DNA of 64,000 nucleotides from Anditalea andensis (GTDB lineage Bacteria; Bacteroidota; Bacteroidia; Cytophagales; Cyclobacteriaceae): NCBI RefSeq assembly GCF_000714815.1, contig NZ_JMIH01000028.1, positions 186,001 to 250,000 of the forward strand, read 5' to 3'. Shown piece by piece: positions 27,348 to 36,875 of this stretch (position 1 is its first letter; each line of letters starts with the position of its first letter). The notes under the pieces were generated by a model. It saw only the letters and a program-made list of their open reading frames with translations, ran no database searches and was not told where the DNA came from. The position numbers and the translations under genes were made by a program.

Positions 27348-28490
27348 CTATACTTCAACCGGATATAATTCTTTTAATTTTTCTACGGTATAGTCAATTT
27401 CTTCTATTGTATTGAACCTACTGAAAGAAAACCGCACAGCATCCCTTTCAGCAGTATGGCCCAAGGTTCTCAATACATGTGAACCTACTGTAGCCCCGCT
27501 GGAACAGGCACTTCCTCCAGAGGCAGAGATGCCGTGTAGATCAAGATTAAAAAGAAGCATGCCTGAATTTTCTTCGGACGGTGGCAGGCTTACGTTCAAA
27601 ACGGTATACAGGCTTTTATCCAAATCACCAGAAAGCCCATTAAAGGTTACTCCGGGGATCTCTTGAATCAGCTTTTCTTTCATGTGCTTTTTTAATGCCT
27701 CTATATGAAGCCGGTGACCTGACATGTCTTCATATGCCAGTTCCAAAGCTTTGGCCAAGCCTATGATTCCGATCACATTTTCAGTACCACCCCTCATGTT
27801 CCTTTCCTGTGCACCCCCATGAATCAGCGGAAGTATCTTTTTCTCCTTTCTTACATAGAGAAATCCAGCACCCTTAGGTCCATGAAATTTGTGAGCAGCA
27901 CCCACCAGAGCATCTACAGACATTTGTTTTACATCATGTACATAATGCCCCATGGTCTGTACCGTATCGGAATGCACAAAGGCACCCTTTTCATAAGCGA
28001 TAGCTCCTATTTCGTGCAGGTCATTGATATTACCTACCTCATTATTGGCATGCATGATAGACACCATTGCTTTATCACCTGACTGTAGCAATGTGCGGAG
28101 ATGGTCCATGGAAATCTCACCGGCTTCATTTACCTCCACCATACTTAATTTGACATGACCTTTCTTTGCACATTCCTCCAAAGTATGCAATACTGCATGG
28201 TGTTCAATAGGGGAAGTAATGACATGTTTGATACTATGCCTATCTATGCCGCATACCAAAGCCGTATTATCTGCTTCGGTACCACCAGATGTAAAAAATA
28301 TTTCTGAAGGAGAAGCATTCAGCAATTCAGCCACTTTTTTTCTTGAGCGCTCTATGGCAGTTCTGACTTCCCTGCCATGCGTATGTACAGAAGAAGGATT
28401 GCCATAATGCTCCTTCATAAAGGGAATCATAGCTTCTATTACCCTGTCATCCATAGCCGTAGTGGCTGCATTGTCTAAATATACTCTCAT
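27348..28490 (-). CDS. Cysteine desulfurase (NifS/IscS family)
   Basis: A 380-residue PLP enzyme that takes sulfur from cysteine as a persulfide for Fe-S cluster or thio-nucleoside assembly. I start at the ATG at 28490 (MRVYLDNAATTAMD), the usual family N-terminus; an in-frame start at 28523 adds 11 residues. The PLP lysine lies in AAHKFHGPKG (K201) and the sulfur-carrying cysteine in GGSACSSG (C329). MHANNEVG and GGAQERNMRGGTEN are intact. No IscU/SufU scaffold is adjacent. It lies 59 bp behind glmM, probably the last gene of a three-gene leftward operon. Confidence 0.93.
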   Translation of the reverse strand: MRVYLDNAATTAMDDRVIEAMIPFMKEHYGNPSSVHTHGREVRTAIERSRKKVAELLNASPSEIFFTSGGTEADNTALVCGIDRHSIKHVITSPIEHHAVLHTLEECAKKGHVKLSMVEVNEAGEISMDHLRTLLQSGDKAMVSIMHANNEVGNINDLHEIGAIAYEKGAFVHSDTVQTMGHYVHDVKQMSVDALVGAAHKFHGPKGAGFLYVRKEKKILPLIHGGAQERNMRGGTENVIGIIGLAKALELAYEDMSGHRLHIEALKKHMKEKLIQEIPGVTFNGLSGDLDKSLYTVLNVSLPPSEENSGMLLFNLDLHGISASGGSACSSGATVGSHVLRTLGHTAERDAVRFSFSRFNTIEEIDYTVEKLKELYPVEV

Positions 28491-28549
28491 ATCGGATCTT
28501 ATATTACGCATAGATTCCGGCAAATTTACATGCCATGCCGGCCATCTGT

Positions 28550-29941
28550 TTATGAAGCAGAGGTAATGACCTCTTTGATATCTAGGATTATTTTGTTTGC
28601 CAAATGGTCAGCGGTAGAAAGTGACTCTGATTCAGAATAAATTCTGATAATAGGTTCTGTATTTGATTTCCTCAAATGGACCCATTCTTTATCAAACTCT
28701 ATTTTTATACCGTCAATATCATTGATTGGCTGCTTTTTATATTTGCTCTTAATCTCCTGAAGAACTTCGTCCACGTTAATTTCTTCCGTAAGTTCTATCT
28801 TGTTTTTGGAAATATAGTAGCTGGGGTAGGTCCTTCTAAGGTGTGATATAGACTTGCCAAACTTAGCCAGGTGGGTTAAAAACAAACCAATACCCACTAA
28901 TGCATCACGACCGTAATGAGACGCTGGATATATGACTCCACCATTGCCTTCACCACCTATTACGGCATCAGTTTCTTTCATTTTGTTGACTACATTCACT
29001 TCACCTACAGCAGCAGCATTGTAGACCCCGTTTCGTTTTTCAGTCACATCCCTCAGGGCCCGGGTAGAACTTAAATTGGAGACAGTGTTACCAGGTGTCT
29101 GGGAAAGCACATAGTCTGCTACAGCCACCAGCGTATATTCTTCGCCAAAAGGAGTTCCATCTTCATTGATGAAGGCCAGGCGATCCACATCAGGATCCAC
29201 TACTATGCCGAGATCAAATTTGCCTTTCTTGATTTTACTGGATATATCCCTCAAATTTTCCGGTAAAGGCTCCGGGTTATGGGGAAAATCCCCATTAGGT
29301 GTACAGTACATTTCTTCGATAACCTCCACACCGAGCGCACGAAGTAATTTTGGAAGGGCAATCCCGCCTGTAGAATTAACACAATCAATGACTACACTAA
29401 AATTCCTGGCCGCTATAGCTTCTTTATCCACCAGCTCAAGATCGAGCACATGCTTTACATGGCGGTCGATATAGTCATCTATATAGGTGTAGCTACCTAG
29501 TTTCCTTACTTCCGCAAAGGTGAACGCTTCTTTTTCAGCTTTCTCCAATATGACCTTACCCTCATCATCCGAAATGAATTCACCACTGTCATTAAGTAAT
29601 TTAAGTGCATTCCACTGTATAGGATTATGACTTGCCGTAAGGATGATGCCTCCGCCAGCTTTTTCCAAAGGCACAGCCAGCTCCACGGTAGGAGTGGTAC
29701 TCAGGCCTAGATCTATCACATCTATCCCCAAACCCTGTAAGGTACCTATCACCAAACTGGAAACCATTTCACCGGAAATCCGGGCATCTCTGCCTACTAT
29801 CACTTTGGGGTTTTTAGTTTTCTCTACCAGCCAGGATCCGTATGCTGATGTGAATTTTACTATATCGACAGGAGTAAGGCCTTCACCCACTTTTCCACCT
29901 ATCGTCCCTCTAATACCTGAAATCGACTTTATTAATGCCAC
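28550..29941 (-). CDS. glmM: Phosphoglucosamine mutase
   Basis: A 463-residue alpha-D-phosphohexomutase. It should convert glucosamine 6-phosphate to glucosamine 1-phosphate on the way to UDP-GlcNAc for peptidoglycan and LPS. The phosphoserine is S104 in TASHNPIQWN, the Mg2+ loop is DPDVDRLAF, the sugar-binding loop GGEGNGG and the phosphate-binding C-terminal loop RKSNTEPIIRIY. Translation opens with GTG at 29941. The sugar-binding loop differs from the GEQSGH of E. coli GlmM, as is usual in Bacteroidota, so some doubt about exact substrate remains. It sits between a small Cys-rich membrane protein and cysteine desulfurase. Confidence 0.88.
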   Translation of the reverse strand: MALIKSISGIRGTIGGKVGEGLTPVDIVKFTSAYGSWLVEKTKNPKVIVGRDARISGEMVSSLVIGTLQGLGIDVIDLGLSTTPTVELAVPLEKAGGGIILTASHNPIQWNALKLLNDSGEFISDDEGKVILEKAEKEAFTFAEVRKLGSYTYIDDYIDRHVKHVLDLELVDKEAIAARNFSVVIDCVNSTGGIALPKLLRALGVEVIEEMYCTPNGDFPHNPEPLPENLRDISSKIKKGKFDLGIVVDPDVDRLAFINEDGTPFGEEYTLVAVADYVLSQTPGNTVSNLSSTRALRDVTEKRNGVYNAAAVGEVNVVNKMKETDAVIGGEGNGGVIYPASHYGRDALVGIGLFLTHLAKFGKSISHLRRTYPSYYISKNKIELTEEINVDEVLQEIKSKYKKQPINDIDGIKIEFDKEWVHLRKSNTEPIIRIYSESESLSTADHLANKIILDIKEVITSAS

Positions 29942-30005
29942 GCAAGAAATAATTTAAGTTATTTAAATATAAAAATAGCTTCGGATTTAGACCAAAGAGT
30001 AATAA

Positions 30006-30236
30006 TCATTTGAATTTAGCTAATACTTTGTTTACTTCCGAATCCGGGTTGCCACAGGTCTCCCCCTCATCCATGGTTTTACCACAGTAGCCACAGGCCT
30101 CACCGGTTTTGTTGAGATATGGGTTCTGAGAAGCACAGGTACCTTTAAACTGCCCGTTTTTCAGAAATAGAAGCCTTACAGACATCATAATGAAGAACAA
30201 AGCGATAAAACCCAAAGTCAAATATAGAGTTGTCAT
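30006..30236 (-). CDS. Small single-pass membrane protein with cysteine-rich tail
   Basis: A 76-residue protein with one N-terminal transmembrane helix (LYLTLGFIALFFIMMSVRLLF, shown here to residue 24) and a soluble tail carrying five cysteines: GTCASQNPYL, EACGYCGK and ETCGNP. The pairs could bind Zn or an Fe-S centre or form disulfides. The topology (short N-terminus, basic residues RLLFLKNG after the helix) suggests a cytoplasmic tail. Such proteins are widespread in Bacteroidota without assigned function. It heads the operon with glmM (64 bp) and cysteine desulfurase. Confidence 0.72.
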   Translation of the reverse strand: MTTLYLTLGFIALFFIMMSVRLLFLKNGQFKGTCASQNPYLNKTGEACGYCGKTMDEGETCGNPDSEVNKVLAKFK

Positions 30237-30309
30237 ATCAAATTAATTTGCACAAATTTACGTAATACTTTCAAAACGTCCACATATAAGTTATAGTTTC
30301 AATTAGCCC

Positions 30310-31110
30310 ATGTCAGAATTATATTCAAGAAAATTACAGCTCGCATCTTTTGACAGACTGCTGACCGTCATGGATGAGCTGAGAGAAAAATGTCCCTGGG
30401 ACAAAAAGCAGACTATTGAGAGCCTGAGGCACCTTACGATAGAGGAAACATTTGAACTAAGTGACGCTATTTTGGACGGAGATACAGAAGAAATAAAAAA
30501 AGAACTAGGAGATATCCTGCTGCACATCATCTTTTATGCAAAGATAGCTTCTGAAAAAAAAGATTTTGACATTTCCACAGTAATAGATGCCCTTATCGAG
30601 AAACTTATCAGAAGGCATCCCCATATTTATGGGGACACAGTGGCAGAGAATGAAGAGGAGGTAAAACAAAACTGGGAAAAAATCAAATTGGGAGAAAAAG
30701 GGAATAAAAGTGTGCTCGGTGGTGTCCCCAGATCCCTGCCCGCATTGATAAAATCCATGAGGATCCAGGAAAAAGCCAGAGGTGTAGGATTTGATTGGGA
30801 AGCCAAAGAACAGGTATGGGAAAAGGTGGAAGAGGAAATGCAGGAATTTAAGGCAGAATTCAACGTGTCTGAACCTGAAAAGATGGACAAAGCAAAAGCT
30901 ACAGGTGAATTTGGAGACCTGCTGTTCAGTCTGATAAATTATGCCAGATTTATAGATATCAACCCCGAAGAAGCCCTCGAAAAAACCAATCTTAAGTTCA
31001 TCAAAAGATTTCAATACCTCGAACAGGAAGCCAAAAAGAATGGCAAAGATATCTCCAATATGACCCTAGCCGAAATGGATGTATACTGGAACGAAGCTAA
31101 AAATTTATGA
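30310..31110 (+). CDS. mazG: Nucleoside triphosphate pyrophosphohydrolase MazG
   Basis: A 266-residue all-alpha NTP pyrophosphatase with two MazG domains. The first carries the metal-binding set EETFEL (E45-E49) and EIKKELGDILLHI (E65, D68). The second repeats it weakly (EEEMQEF, GEFGDLLFSLINYARF). MazG hydrolyses nucleoside triphosphates to monophosphates and pyrophosphate, cleaning the pool of abnormal nucleotides and lowering (p)ppGpp. Length matches E. coli MazG (263). The gene ends just before the DnaA-box-rich intergenic region and reads toward it. Confidence 0.95.
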   Translation: MSELYSRKLQLASFDRLLTVMDELREKCPWDKKQTIESLRHLTIEETFELSDAILDGDTEEIKKELGDILLHIIFYAKIASEKKDFDISTVIDALIEKLIRRHPHIYGDTVAENEEEVKQNWEKIKLGEKGNKSVLGGVPRSLPALIKSMRIQEKARGVGFDWEAKEQVWEKVEEEMQEFKAEFNVSEPEKMDKAKATGEFGDLLFSLINYARFIDINPEEALEKTNLKFIKRFQYLEQEAKKNGKDISNMTLAEMDVYWNEAKNL

Positions 31111-31730
31111 ACTGCCCTTAGCAGCTACTCAATTAATTAAATATCAACAGGTTAAATAATTGTTAAACGCGTGAGGTTCAAAGTCCGGCCCATGGATTTC
31201 ATAACATGCCATAATTTAGGTTTTTTTCAATAAGATCTGCCTGCTAATCAAAAGAAAAAAAATTAGACAAAACCCATATAAGCACCTAAAAATTTTCTTC
31301 TGAACACATGCTTATCCACCTAATATTCAGTAAAGATTTTTTTAAAAAATTCATTCTCAGTGTTTTATCCACAAATTTATAGATCAAATAAAGGCTTATA
31401 ACAATTTGATATACAGATGTTTATGAATCATATAATTTAGGGTGTGGATAAGTGTTGATAAATGTGGATAAAAAAGTATAGGAATTTTCAATACCCATCT
31501 AGGTGTAATTGGAAGGGGATTTTATACATTTTTCACTACGGGTTATCCCATTATGTTTCATCTAACATAATGGCTTAATTTTTCGTAAAAAAGAATTATA
31601 TTCTGCTCAATAAAGAAGTAACAAAAATCAAGTAAATTTAACAATTAATTAATGCTTACCGAATGCAATTCCTGTACTATTAAATGTCAAAAAAAACATA
31701 TTTACAGGTTCGCTGTTAAATTTCTACATT
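31111..31730. other. Candidate replication origin (oriC): AT-rich region with DnaA-box cluster
   Basis: A 620-bp gene-free, AT-rich stretch with at least five DnaA-type 9-mers. Forward: TTATCCACC 31312-31320 and perfect TTATCCACA 31365-31373. Reverse: TGTGGATAA 31443-31451, TGTTGATAA 31453-31461 and TGTGGATAA 31463-31471, the last three exactly 10 bp apart, one helical turn. A weaker TTATCCCAT lies at 31543-31551. The forward and reverse boxes face each other across a 69-bp AT-rich segment (31374-31442) that could unwind; further A/T tracts lie at 31339-31350 and 31580-31660. No dnaA gene is in the window, which is common in Bacteroidota origins. Isolated perfect boxes inside genes (5026, 35386) show that single boxes mean little; the cluster does. 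Confidence 0.65.
31443..31471 (-). promoter_or_regulatory. Three DnaA boxes in 10-bp phase
   Basis: TGTGGATAA, TGTTGATAA and TGTGGATAA start at 31443, 31453 and 31463. The outer two are perfect matches to the complement of TTATCCACA, the middle differs at one base. Equal spacing of 10 bp puts all on one face of the helix, as expected for cooperative DnaA binding. Confidence 0.75.
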
Positions 31731-32216
31731 ATGAATTTCCTGACAAATACATTGATTACACTGACTATTCTCTTTACCCCCCTGTACCCACGGGAAGTGT
31801 CAATAAATGATCTCACCGTCATCAGTTATGAGACTTTTGAAGAAATGGTCAACACCCCTTCCAGCCAGCTAAGGGTATATAATTTTTGGGCCACTTGGTG
31901 TGCGCCCTGTATTAAAGAAATGCCTCATTTTGAAAAAGTAAATAATGAAGACAGTGATATTGCCTTGTACTTCATTTCTTTGGATGATGGCCTAAAAACA
32001 GAAAGGGTCACTAATTTTATCAAGAAAAGAAACATTCAAGCCCCAGTATACCTTTTGGATGACATTGATTACAACAAATGGATAGATAAGGTCCATCAGG
32101 ATTGGTCCGGGGCCATACCGGCTACTTTATTTGTAGATGCCAATGGAAAAAAACATTTCCATGAAGGAGAAATGAGTGAAGAAACATTATTATCCATCAT
32201 CAATACCCTAAAATAA
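31731..32216 (+). CDS. TlpA-like periplasmic thioredoxin-fold protein
   Basis: A 161-residue secreted thioredoxin-like protein. An N-terminal hydrophobic stretch (MNFLTNTLITLTILFTPLYP) serves as signal, followed by a TlpA/ResA-type fold with the redox motif FWATWCAPC (C57, C60) and the cis-proline region SGAIPATLFVD. It should reduce disulfides or apo-cytochromes in the periplasm with electrons from a DsbD such as that at 17.6 kb. It is the first gene right of the candidate origin and is followed after 6 bp by a second thioredoxin-fold gene. Confidence 0.88.
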   Translation: MNFLTNTLITLTILFTPLYPREVSINDLTVISYETFEEMVNTPSSQLRVYNFWATWCAPCIKEMPHFEKVNNEDSDIALYFISLDDGLKTERVTNFIKKRNIQAPVYLLDDIDYNKWIDKVHQDWSGAIPATLFVDANGKKHFHEGEMSEETLLSIINTLK

Positions 32217-32222
32217 ACCAAT

Positions 32223-32843
32223 ATGCCCTACACCAAACTTATACTGTTCTATTCCCTGATGATGATTATTTCTGTTGGCAGCCTGGTGGCACAAAATAAA
32301 GAGGGCTATAAAGTAGGGGATAAAGCCCGGGACTTCAGTTTAAAAGATGTGAGCGGAGAAATGGTATCCATGGCTTCACAGTCAGATGCCAAAGGGTTTT
32401 TGGTTATATTTTCCTGCAACACCTGCCCATACGTAGTAGCGTATGAGGACCGGATGATTGAACTTCATAAAAAGTATGCCCCTCAGGGATATCCTGTCAT
32501 TGCCATCAATCCAAATGACAAAACCTTGTCACCAGGGGACAGTTTCGAGAAAATGCAGGAAAGAGCAAATGATAAAAATTTCCCGTTCGCCTATCTCTAT
32601 GATGAAACCCAGGAAATCACGCGAGCCTACGGGGCTACCAGAACGCCTGAAGTATACCTGCTGCAGAGGCAGGGAAAGGAGTATATGGTAAAATATATAG
32701 GTGCGATTGACAATAACTACCGGGAAGCCGGACAGGCAAACGACAAATATGTAGAAGATGCAATGGATGCGGTACTCAATAACAGGCAGATAGCACAGAC
32801 CAGTACCAAAGCTATTGGCTGTACGATCAAGTTTAGAAAATAA
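32223..32843 (+). CDS. Redoxin (AhpC/TSA-like) family protein with CxxC
   Basis: A 206-residue secreted protein with signal peptide (LILFYSLMMIISVGSLVAQ) and a peroxiredoxin/thioredoxin-like domain. The reactive site is FSCNTCPY (C65, C68), a form common in Bacteroidota thioredoxin-family proteins. Later conserved stretches include INPND and YGATRTPEVYLLQ, which contains the cis-proline. It probably reduces peroxides or protein thiols in the periplasm. It lies 6 bp behind the TlpA-like gene, so the two form an operon. Whether it acts as peroxidase or reductase cannot be told from sequence. Confidence 0.85.
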   Translation: MPYTKLILFYSLMMIISVGSLVAQNKEGYKVGDKARDFSLKDVSGEMVSMASQSDAKGFLVIFSCNTCPYVVAYEDRMIELHKKYAPQGYPVIAINPNDKTLSPGDSFEKMQERANDKNFPFAYLYDETQEITRAYGATRTPEVYLLQRQGKEYMVKYIGAIDNNYREAGQANDKYVEDAMDAVLNNRQIAQTSTKAIGCTIKFRK

Positions 32844-32920
32844 GCCAAGGAGAAAAAGCACCTCAAAGAGCCATTCCATTTAAATAATCTGGGCCAATAA
32901 ATCCTGAGGATGGCTATTGC

Positions 32921-34438
32921 TTACATCAATGTCAGCAATTCATCAATATATGATCTGTTATTGGACAGCCTGGGCACTTTGTTTTGGCCACCTAGTTTAC
33001 CCTTAGCTTTGAGCCATTTTTCGAATAACCCATTTTCAGCAAAATGAACCTTTGGGCGGATCAATGCTATATCTTTATACCTTTTGGCATCATAGTCAGA
33101 ATTTATATCACGTAGACTTTCATCTAAATGTGTGATAAACGTTTCCCTGTCTTTGGGAGGTGTCTGAAATTCTATGATCCACTCATGGGTACCCTTTCCC
33201 TCCAGCCCCTCAAAGTATACAGGAGCAGCGGTAAAATTAAGAATGGAGGACTCTGTGGCCATACAAGCCTTTTCTATGGCCTTTTCGGCATTTTCGACAA
33301 TTACCTCCTCACCAAAGGCATTGATAAAATGTTTGGTCCTCCCGGATATTTTAACCCGATAGGGGGAGGTATTGGTAAACTTTACCGTATCCCCTATCTT
33401 GTATCTCCAAAGACCCGCATTAGTAGTAATGAGGAGGGCATAATTTTTACCAAGCTCTACCTCCTCCAGCGGGATGACTTTAGGATCTTCCCGGTCCCAC
33501 TCCTCCATAGGGATAAATTCATAGAATATGCCATAATCCAGCATCAGGAGCAACTCATCTGAATTTTTCTGGTCCTGAATACCGAAAAAGCCTTCCGAAG
33601 CATTATAGGTCTCCAGGTAGTGCATTTTAGTAGAAGGGATCAATTCCTGAAAAAGTTTTCTATAAGGACCAAAAGCAACAGCTCCATGAAAAAACACTTC
33701 CATATTAGGCCACACCTCCAGGATATTAGAAGCCTTTTTCAGTTCCATGATGCGTTTAAGCAAAACTATAGCCCAGGTAGGAACACCTGCTATACTGCTT
33801 ACATTTTCATCCATGGTTTCTTTCGCCATCCGGTCTATCTTTGCTTCCCACTCACTCATCAATGCTACTTCCAAACTAGGGGTACGGGCAAACTGCACCC
33901 ACATGGGAAGGTTTTGCATCAGTACTGCTGAAACATCTCCATAATAACTGTTTTTGGTACCGTCTAGGTGGTTAACCTGATAACTTCCTCCTATGGTCAA
34001 TCCTTTTCCGTTAAAAAGTTTTGTCTCGGGATAATTATTGACATAAAGGGAAAGCATGTCTTTACCCCCTTTAAAATGGCAATCCTCCAAGGCTTCAGCA
34101 CTCACCGGAATAAACTTGCTCCGGCTTCCAGTAGTCCCGGATGATTTAGAAAACCAGGTGATTTCTGTAGGCCAGATGACGTTCTGCTCGCCTGTCATAC
34201 ACCTATCGATATATGGTTTCATCTCTTCATAGGTATGGACCGGTACCTGATTGGCAAACTGATGATAAGACCGGATTTCATCAAAATGATAGCTTTTGCC
34301 AAAACGGGTTTTCTTGGCAGTATGTATCAGGTCTAAAAATAATTCATGCTGTACCTCTATGGGGTTTTTCATGAAGTTTTCTATCTGACCTATCCTGTTT
34401 CGGAATATCCAGGTCATAAAAGTATTGATCATCTCCAT
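32921..34438 (-). CDS. GH3-family acyl-adenylating protein
   Basis: A 505-residue protein of the GH3 family, known from plants where it joins amino acids to jasmonate or auxin through an acyl-adenylate; bacterial members have no proven substrate. The ATP-binding motifs of the ANL superfamily are visible: SSGTTGS (99-105), YNASEGFFGIQ in the middle and the hinge region KISGRTKHFINAFGEE before the C-terminal domain. It has no signal peptide. It lies 2 bp behind lptB and completes a recJ-lptB-GH3 operon. An acyl-transfer role in envelope lipid metabolism is only suggested by the lptB link. Confidence 0.9.
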   Translation of the reverse strand: MEMINTFMTWIFRNRIGQIENFMKNPIEVQHELFLDLIHTAKKTRFGKSYHFDEIRSYHQFANQVPVHTYEEMKPYIDRCMTGEQNVIWPTEITWFSKSSGTTGSRSKFIPVSAEALEDCHFKGGKDMLSLYVNNYPETKLFNGKGLTIGGSYQVNHLDGTKNSYYGDVSAVLMQNLPMWVQFARTPSLEVALMSEWEAKIDRMAKETMDENVSSIAGVPTWAIVLLKRIMELKKASNILEVWPNMEVFFHGAVAFGPYRKLFQELIPSTKMHYLETYNASEGFFGIQDQKNSDELLLMLDYGIFYEFIPMEEWDREDPKVIPLEEVELGKNYALLITTNAGLWRYKIGDTVKFTNTSPYRVKISGRTKHFINAFGEEVIVENAEKAIEKACMATESSILNFTAAPVYFEGLEGKGTHEWIIEFQTPPKDRETFITHLDESLRDINSDYDAKRYKDIALIRPKVHFAENGLFEKWLKAKGKLGGQNKVPRLSNNRSYIDELLTLM

Positions 34439-34440
34439 AG

Positions 34441-35172
34441 CTATATTTTCCTTTTTAAGGTAAAATGCTTACCTAGGTACACTTTCCTTACCTGCTCATC
34501 AGCGGCAAGTTCTTCTGCTGTTCCTGCCTTTAATAATTTACCTTCAAACATCAAATATGCCCTGTCTGTAATGCTCAATGTCTCATTTACATTATGGTCG
34601 GTGATCAATATCCCAATGTTTTTGTTCTTAAGCTGTGCCACTATGGTCTGTATTTCCTCCACCGCTATGGGATCTACGCCTGCAAATGGCTCATCCAGTA
34701 ATACAAATTTGGGGTCAACAGCAAGCGCGCGCGCTATTTCTGTTCTCCTCCTCTCCCCCCCGGACAATACCATACCCAGGTTTTTGCGGACATGTGTGAG
34801 ACTAAATTCTTCGAGGAGGCTTTCCATTTTCTCCTTTTGGGCGGATTTGGGCTGATTGGTCATCTCCAGTACAGCCAATATGTTCTCTTCTACAGATAAT
34901 TTTCTGAAAACCGAGGCTTCCTGGGCCAGATACCCTATCCCTAGCTTGGCCCTACGGTACATAGGCAGGGCGGTAATGTCCCTATCTTCTAAAAATATCT
35001 TGCCCGAATTTGGTTTTACCAGTCCGACGATCATATAGAAAGAAGTCGTTTTACCAGCACCATTGGGCCCCAGCAATCCGACTATTTCCCCCTGCCCCAC
35101 TTCCACAGAGATATCGTTCACTACCTTTCTTCCTTTGTATATCTTTACCAGGTTATCTGCCTTTAATATCAT
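34441..35172 (-). CDS. lptB: LPS export ABC transporter ATP-binding protein LptB
   Basis: A 243-residue ABC ATPase that powers LptFG extraction of lipopolysaccharide from the inner membrane. Walker A GPNGAGKT (35-42), Q-loop [18 protein letters not shown] typical of LptB, signature LSGGE (136-140) and Walker [14 protein letters not shown] are all intact, with an H-loop in LITDHNV. It is full length. It starts 2 bp downstream of the recJ stop and ends 2 bp before the GH3 gene. No lptF/lptG lies in the window. Confidence 0.95.
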   Translation of the reverse strand: MILKADNLVKIYKGRKVVNDISVEVGQGEIVGLLGPNGAGKTTSFYMIVGLVKPNSGKIFLEDRDITALPMYRRAKLGIGYLAQEASVFRKLSVEENILAVLEMTNQPKSAQKEKMESLLEEFSLTHVRKNLGMVLSGGERRRTEIARALAVDPKFVLLDEPFAGVDPIAVEEIQTIVAQLKNKNIGILITDHNVNETLSITDRAYLMFEGKLLKAGTAEELAADEQVRKVYLGKHFTLKRKI

Positions 35173-35174
35173 AA

Positions 35175-36875
35175 TCAGTCAAATTTAATATCTTTTACGT
35201 ACAATTGTAGGCTACTGGTATTTCTAAAAGTATTTTCCCGAATCTCATAGGCGATATTGAACCTCATTTTACTGTTCAGCATATCATAATATTCGGCAAA
35301 ACCAAAAGCTATACACGTAGGACGTGTGACCTGACCATCCTGCACTATGTCAAATTTTAGGTGTTTATCCTTTAAAATCTTAATATTATCCACATATACC
35401 TGATTGGAACAAAAGATCGGCTCAGGATTTCCGGGGCCAAATGGAGCCATCTGTTTCAGTATATTATAAAACTTATAATTGATCTGGTCCAATAATAACT
35501 CATCGTCAATTTCCAACACAGGCCTGGTGTGTATGTCCAGTAACCGCTCACTGACCACCTTCTCGAACTTCTCCTGAAATGCCACCACGTTATCTACAGA
35601 CAAAGTTAAACCTGCCGCATATTTATGCCCGCCAAATTGCTCCAGCAGATCACTGCATTCACTGATGGCCTCATAGATATCAAAGTCGAAAACAGAGCGG
35701 GCACTGCCGGTAGCTTTGTTGTTTGATTCGGTAAGGATTATGGTCGGACGATAAAACTGCTCAATGCATCTTGAAGCCACTATACCGATCACTCCTTTAT
35801 GCCAATCCTGTTTAAAAAGAACTGTACTTTTATATGGCTGTATGGCGTTTCTTTCGATGATCATCTGTATAGCTTCTTTGGTGATGTTTTCATCGAAATT
35901 TTTCCGCGATGCATTCACCTCCTCTACCAGTTCACCCCTTCTCACCGCATCACTGAGATCCTTGGATATCAGCAATTGCACAGAAGCTTTAGCATGCTCG
36001 AGCCTACCAGAGGCATTGATCCTCGGCCCTATTTTAAATACGATATCCGTGATATCAATATCCTTTACCAGTCTGCTTCTCAGCATCAGCGCTTTGAGAC
36101 CAGGGCGGGGATTATTGTTGATCCGCTCAAGCCCGTAGAAGGCCATCACCCTATTTTCCCCCGTGATAGGCACGATATCCGCAGCGATACTTACTGCCAG
36201 TAAGTCCATGAAGGTGTTAAGGGCAGCCATATCCCTACCAGTTCGCATAGAAAATGCCTGTATGAGCTTAAACCCTACACCACAGCCACTCAGCTCCTTA
36301 TAAGGATAGTCGCAGTCTTTTCTTTTGGGATCCAGTACCGCCACCGCCTTTGGGATCTCTTCTCCCGGTGTATGATGGTCGCAGATAATAAAATCCACTC
36401 CAAGTTCACTGGCTAGCTGAACTTTCTCTAAGGCTTTGATACCACAGTCCAAAGAAATAATCAGCCCGAAATTATTCTCTGCTGCAAACCTTACCCCTTT
36501 TTCTGATATACCATAACCTTCTTTATACCTATCGGGTATGTAAAAACTGACATGGTCGTAGAATTCTTTTAAAAACCCATACATCAACGCTACCGAAGTG
36601 GTGCCATCCACATCATAATCTCCATATACCAGGATTTTTTCCTGCGCAGTAATGGCACATAGGATCCGGTCTACAGCCTTGTCCATATCCTTCATTAAAA
36701 AAGGATCATGAAGTTTGTCCAGGTCAGGCCGGAAATAATCTTTTGCCTTTTGGAAATTGTCCACTCCCCTGTTCACTAGAATATTGGCCAGTGCAGGATT
36801 TACATTGATTTCCTTACTCAGAGCAGATACACTGTCCTCATCTGCCTGTTGCTTTACCTTCCACCTATATTCCAT
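35175..36875 (-). CDS. recJ: Single-stranded-DNA-specific 5'-3' exonuclease RecJ
   Basis: A 566-residue RecJ of the DHH phosphoesterase superfamily, used in recombination repair, base excision and mismatch repair. Metal-binding motifs: [14 protein letters not shown] (D86, D88, D90), SLDCGIKA (D143) and CDHHTPG (D166-H167-H168). The DHHA1 domain follows ([12 protein letters not shown] and [16 protein letters not shown]), then the C-terminal OB-fold. It heads the leftward operon recJ-lptB-GH3, with very tight spacing that suggests translational coupling. Confidence 0.95.
   Translation of the reverse strand: MEYRWKVKQQADEDSVSALSKEINVNPALANILVNRGVDNFQKAKDYFRPDLDKLHDPFLMKDMDKAVDRILCAITAQEKILVYGDYDVDGTTSVALMYGFLKEFYDHVSFYIPDRYKEGYGISEKGVRFAAENNFGLIISLDCGIKALEKVQLASELGVDFIICDHHTPGEEIPKAVAVLDPKRKDCDYPYKELSGCGVGFKLIQAFSMRTGRDMAALNTFMDLLAVSIAADIVPITGENRVMAFYGLERINNNPRPGLKALMLRSRLVKDIDITDIVFKIGPRINASGRLEHAKASVQLLISKDLSDAVRRGELVEEVNASRKNFDENITKEAIQMIIERNAIQPYKSTVLFKQDWHKGVIGIVASRCIEQFYRPTIILTESNNKATGSARSVFDFDIYEAISECSDLLEQFGGHKYAAGLTLSVDNVVAFQEKFEKVVSERLLDIHTRPVLEIDDELLLDQINYKFYNILKQMAPFGPGNPEPIFCSNQVYVDNIKILKDKHLKFDIVQDGQVTRPTCIAFGFAEYYDMLNSKMRFNIAYEIRENTFRNTSSLQLYVKDIKFD

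Noticed and set aside
31165-31200. tRNA-like T-arm GAGGTTCAAAGTCC
   Set aside because: The bases before it do not form D- and anticodon arms and no acceptor stem pairs with the end, so it is not a tRNA gene.
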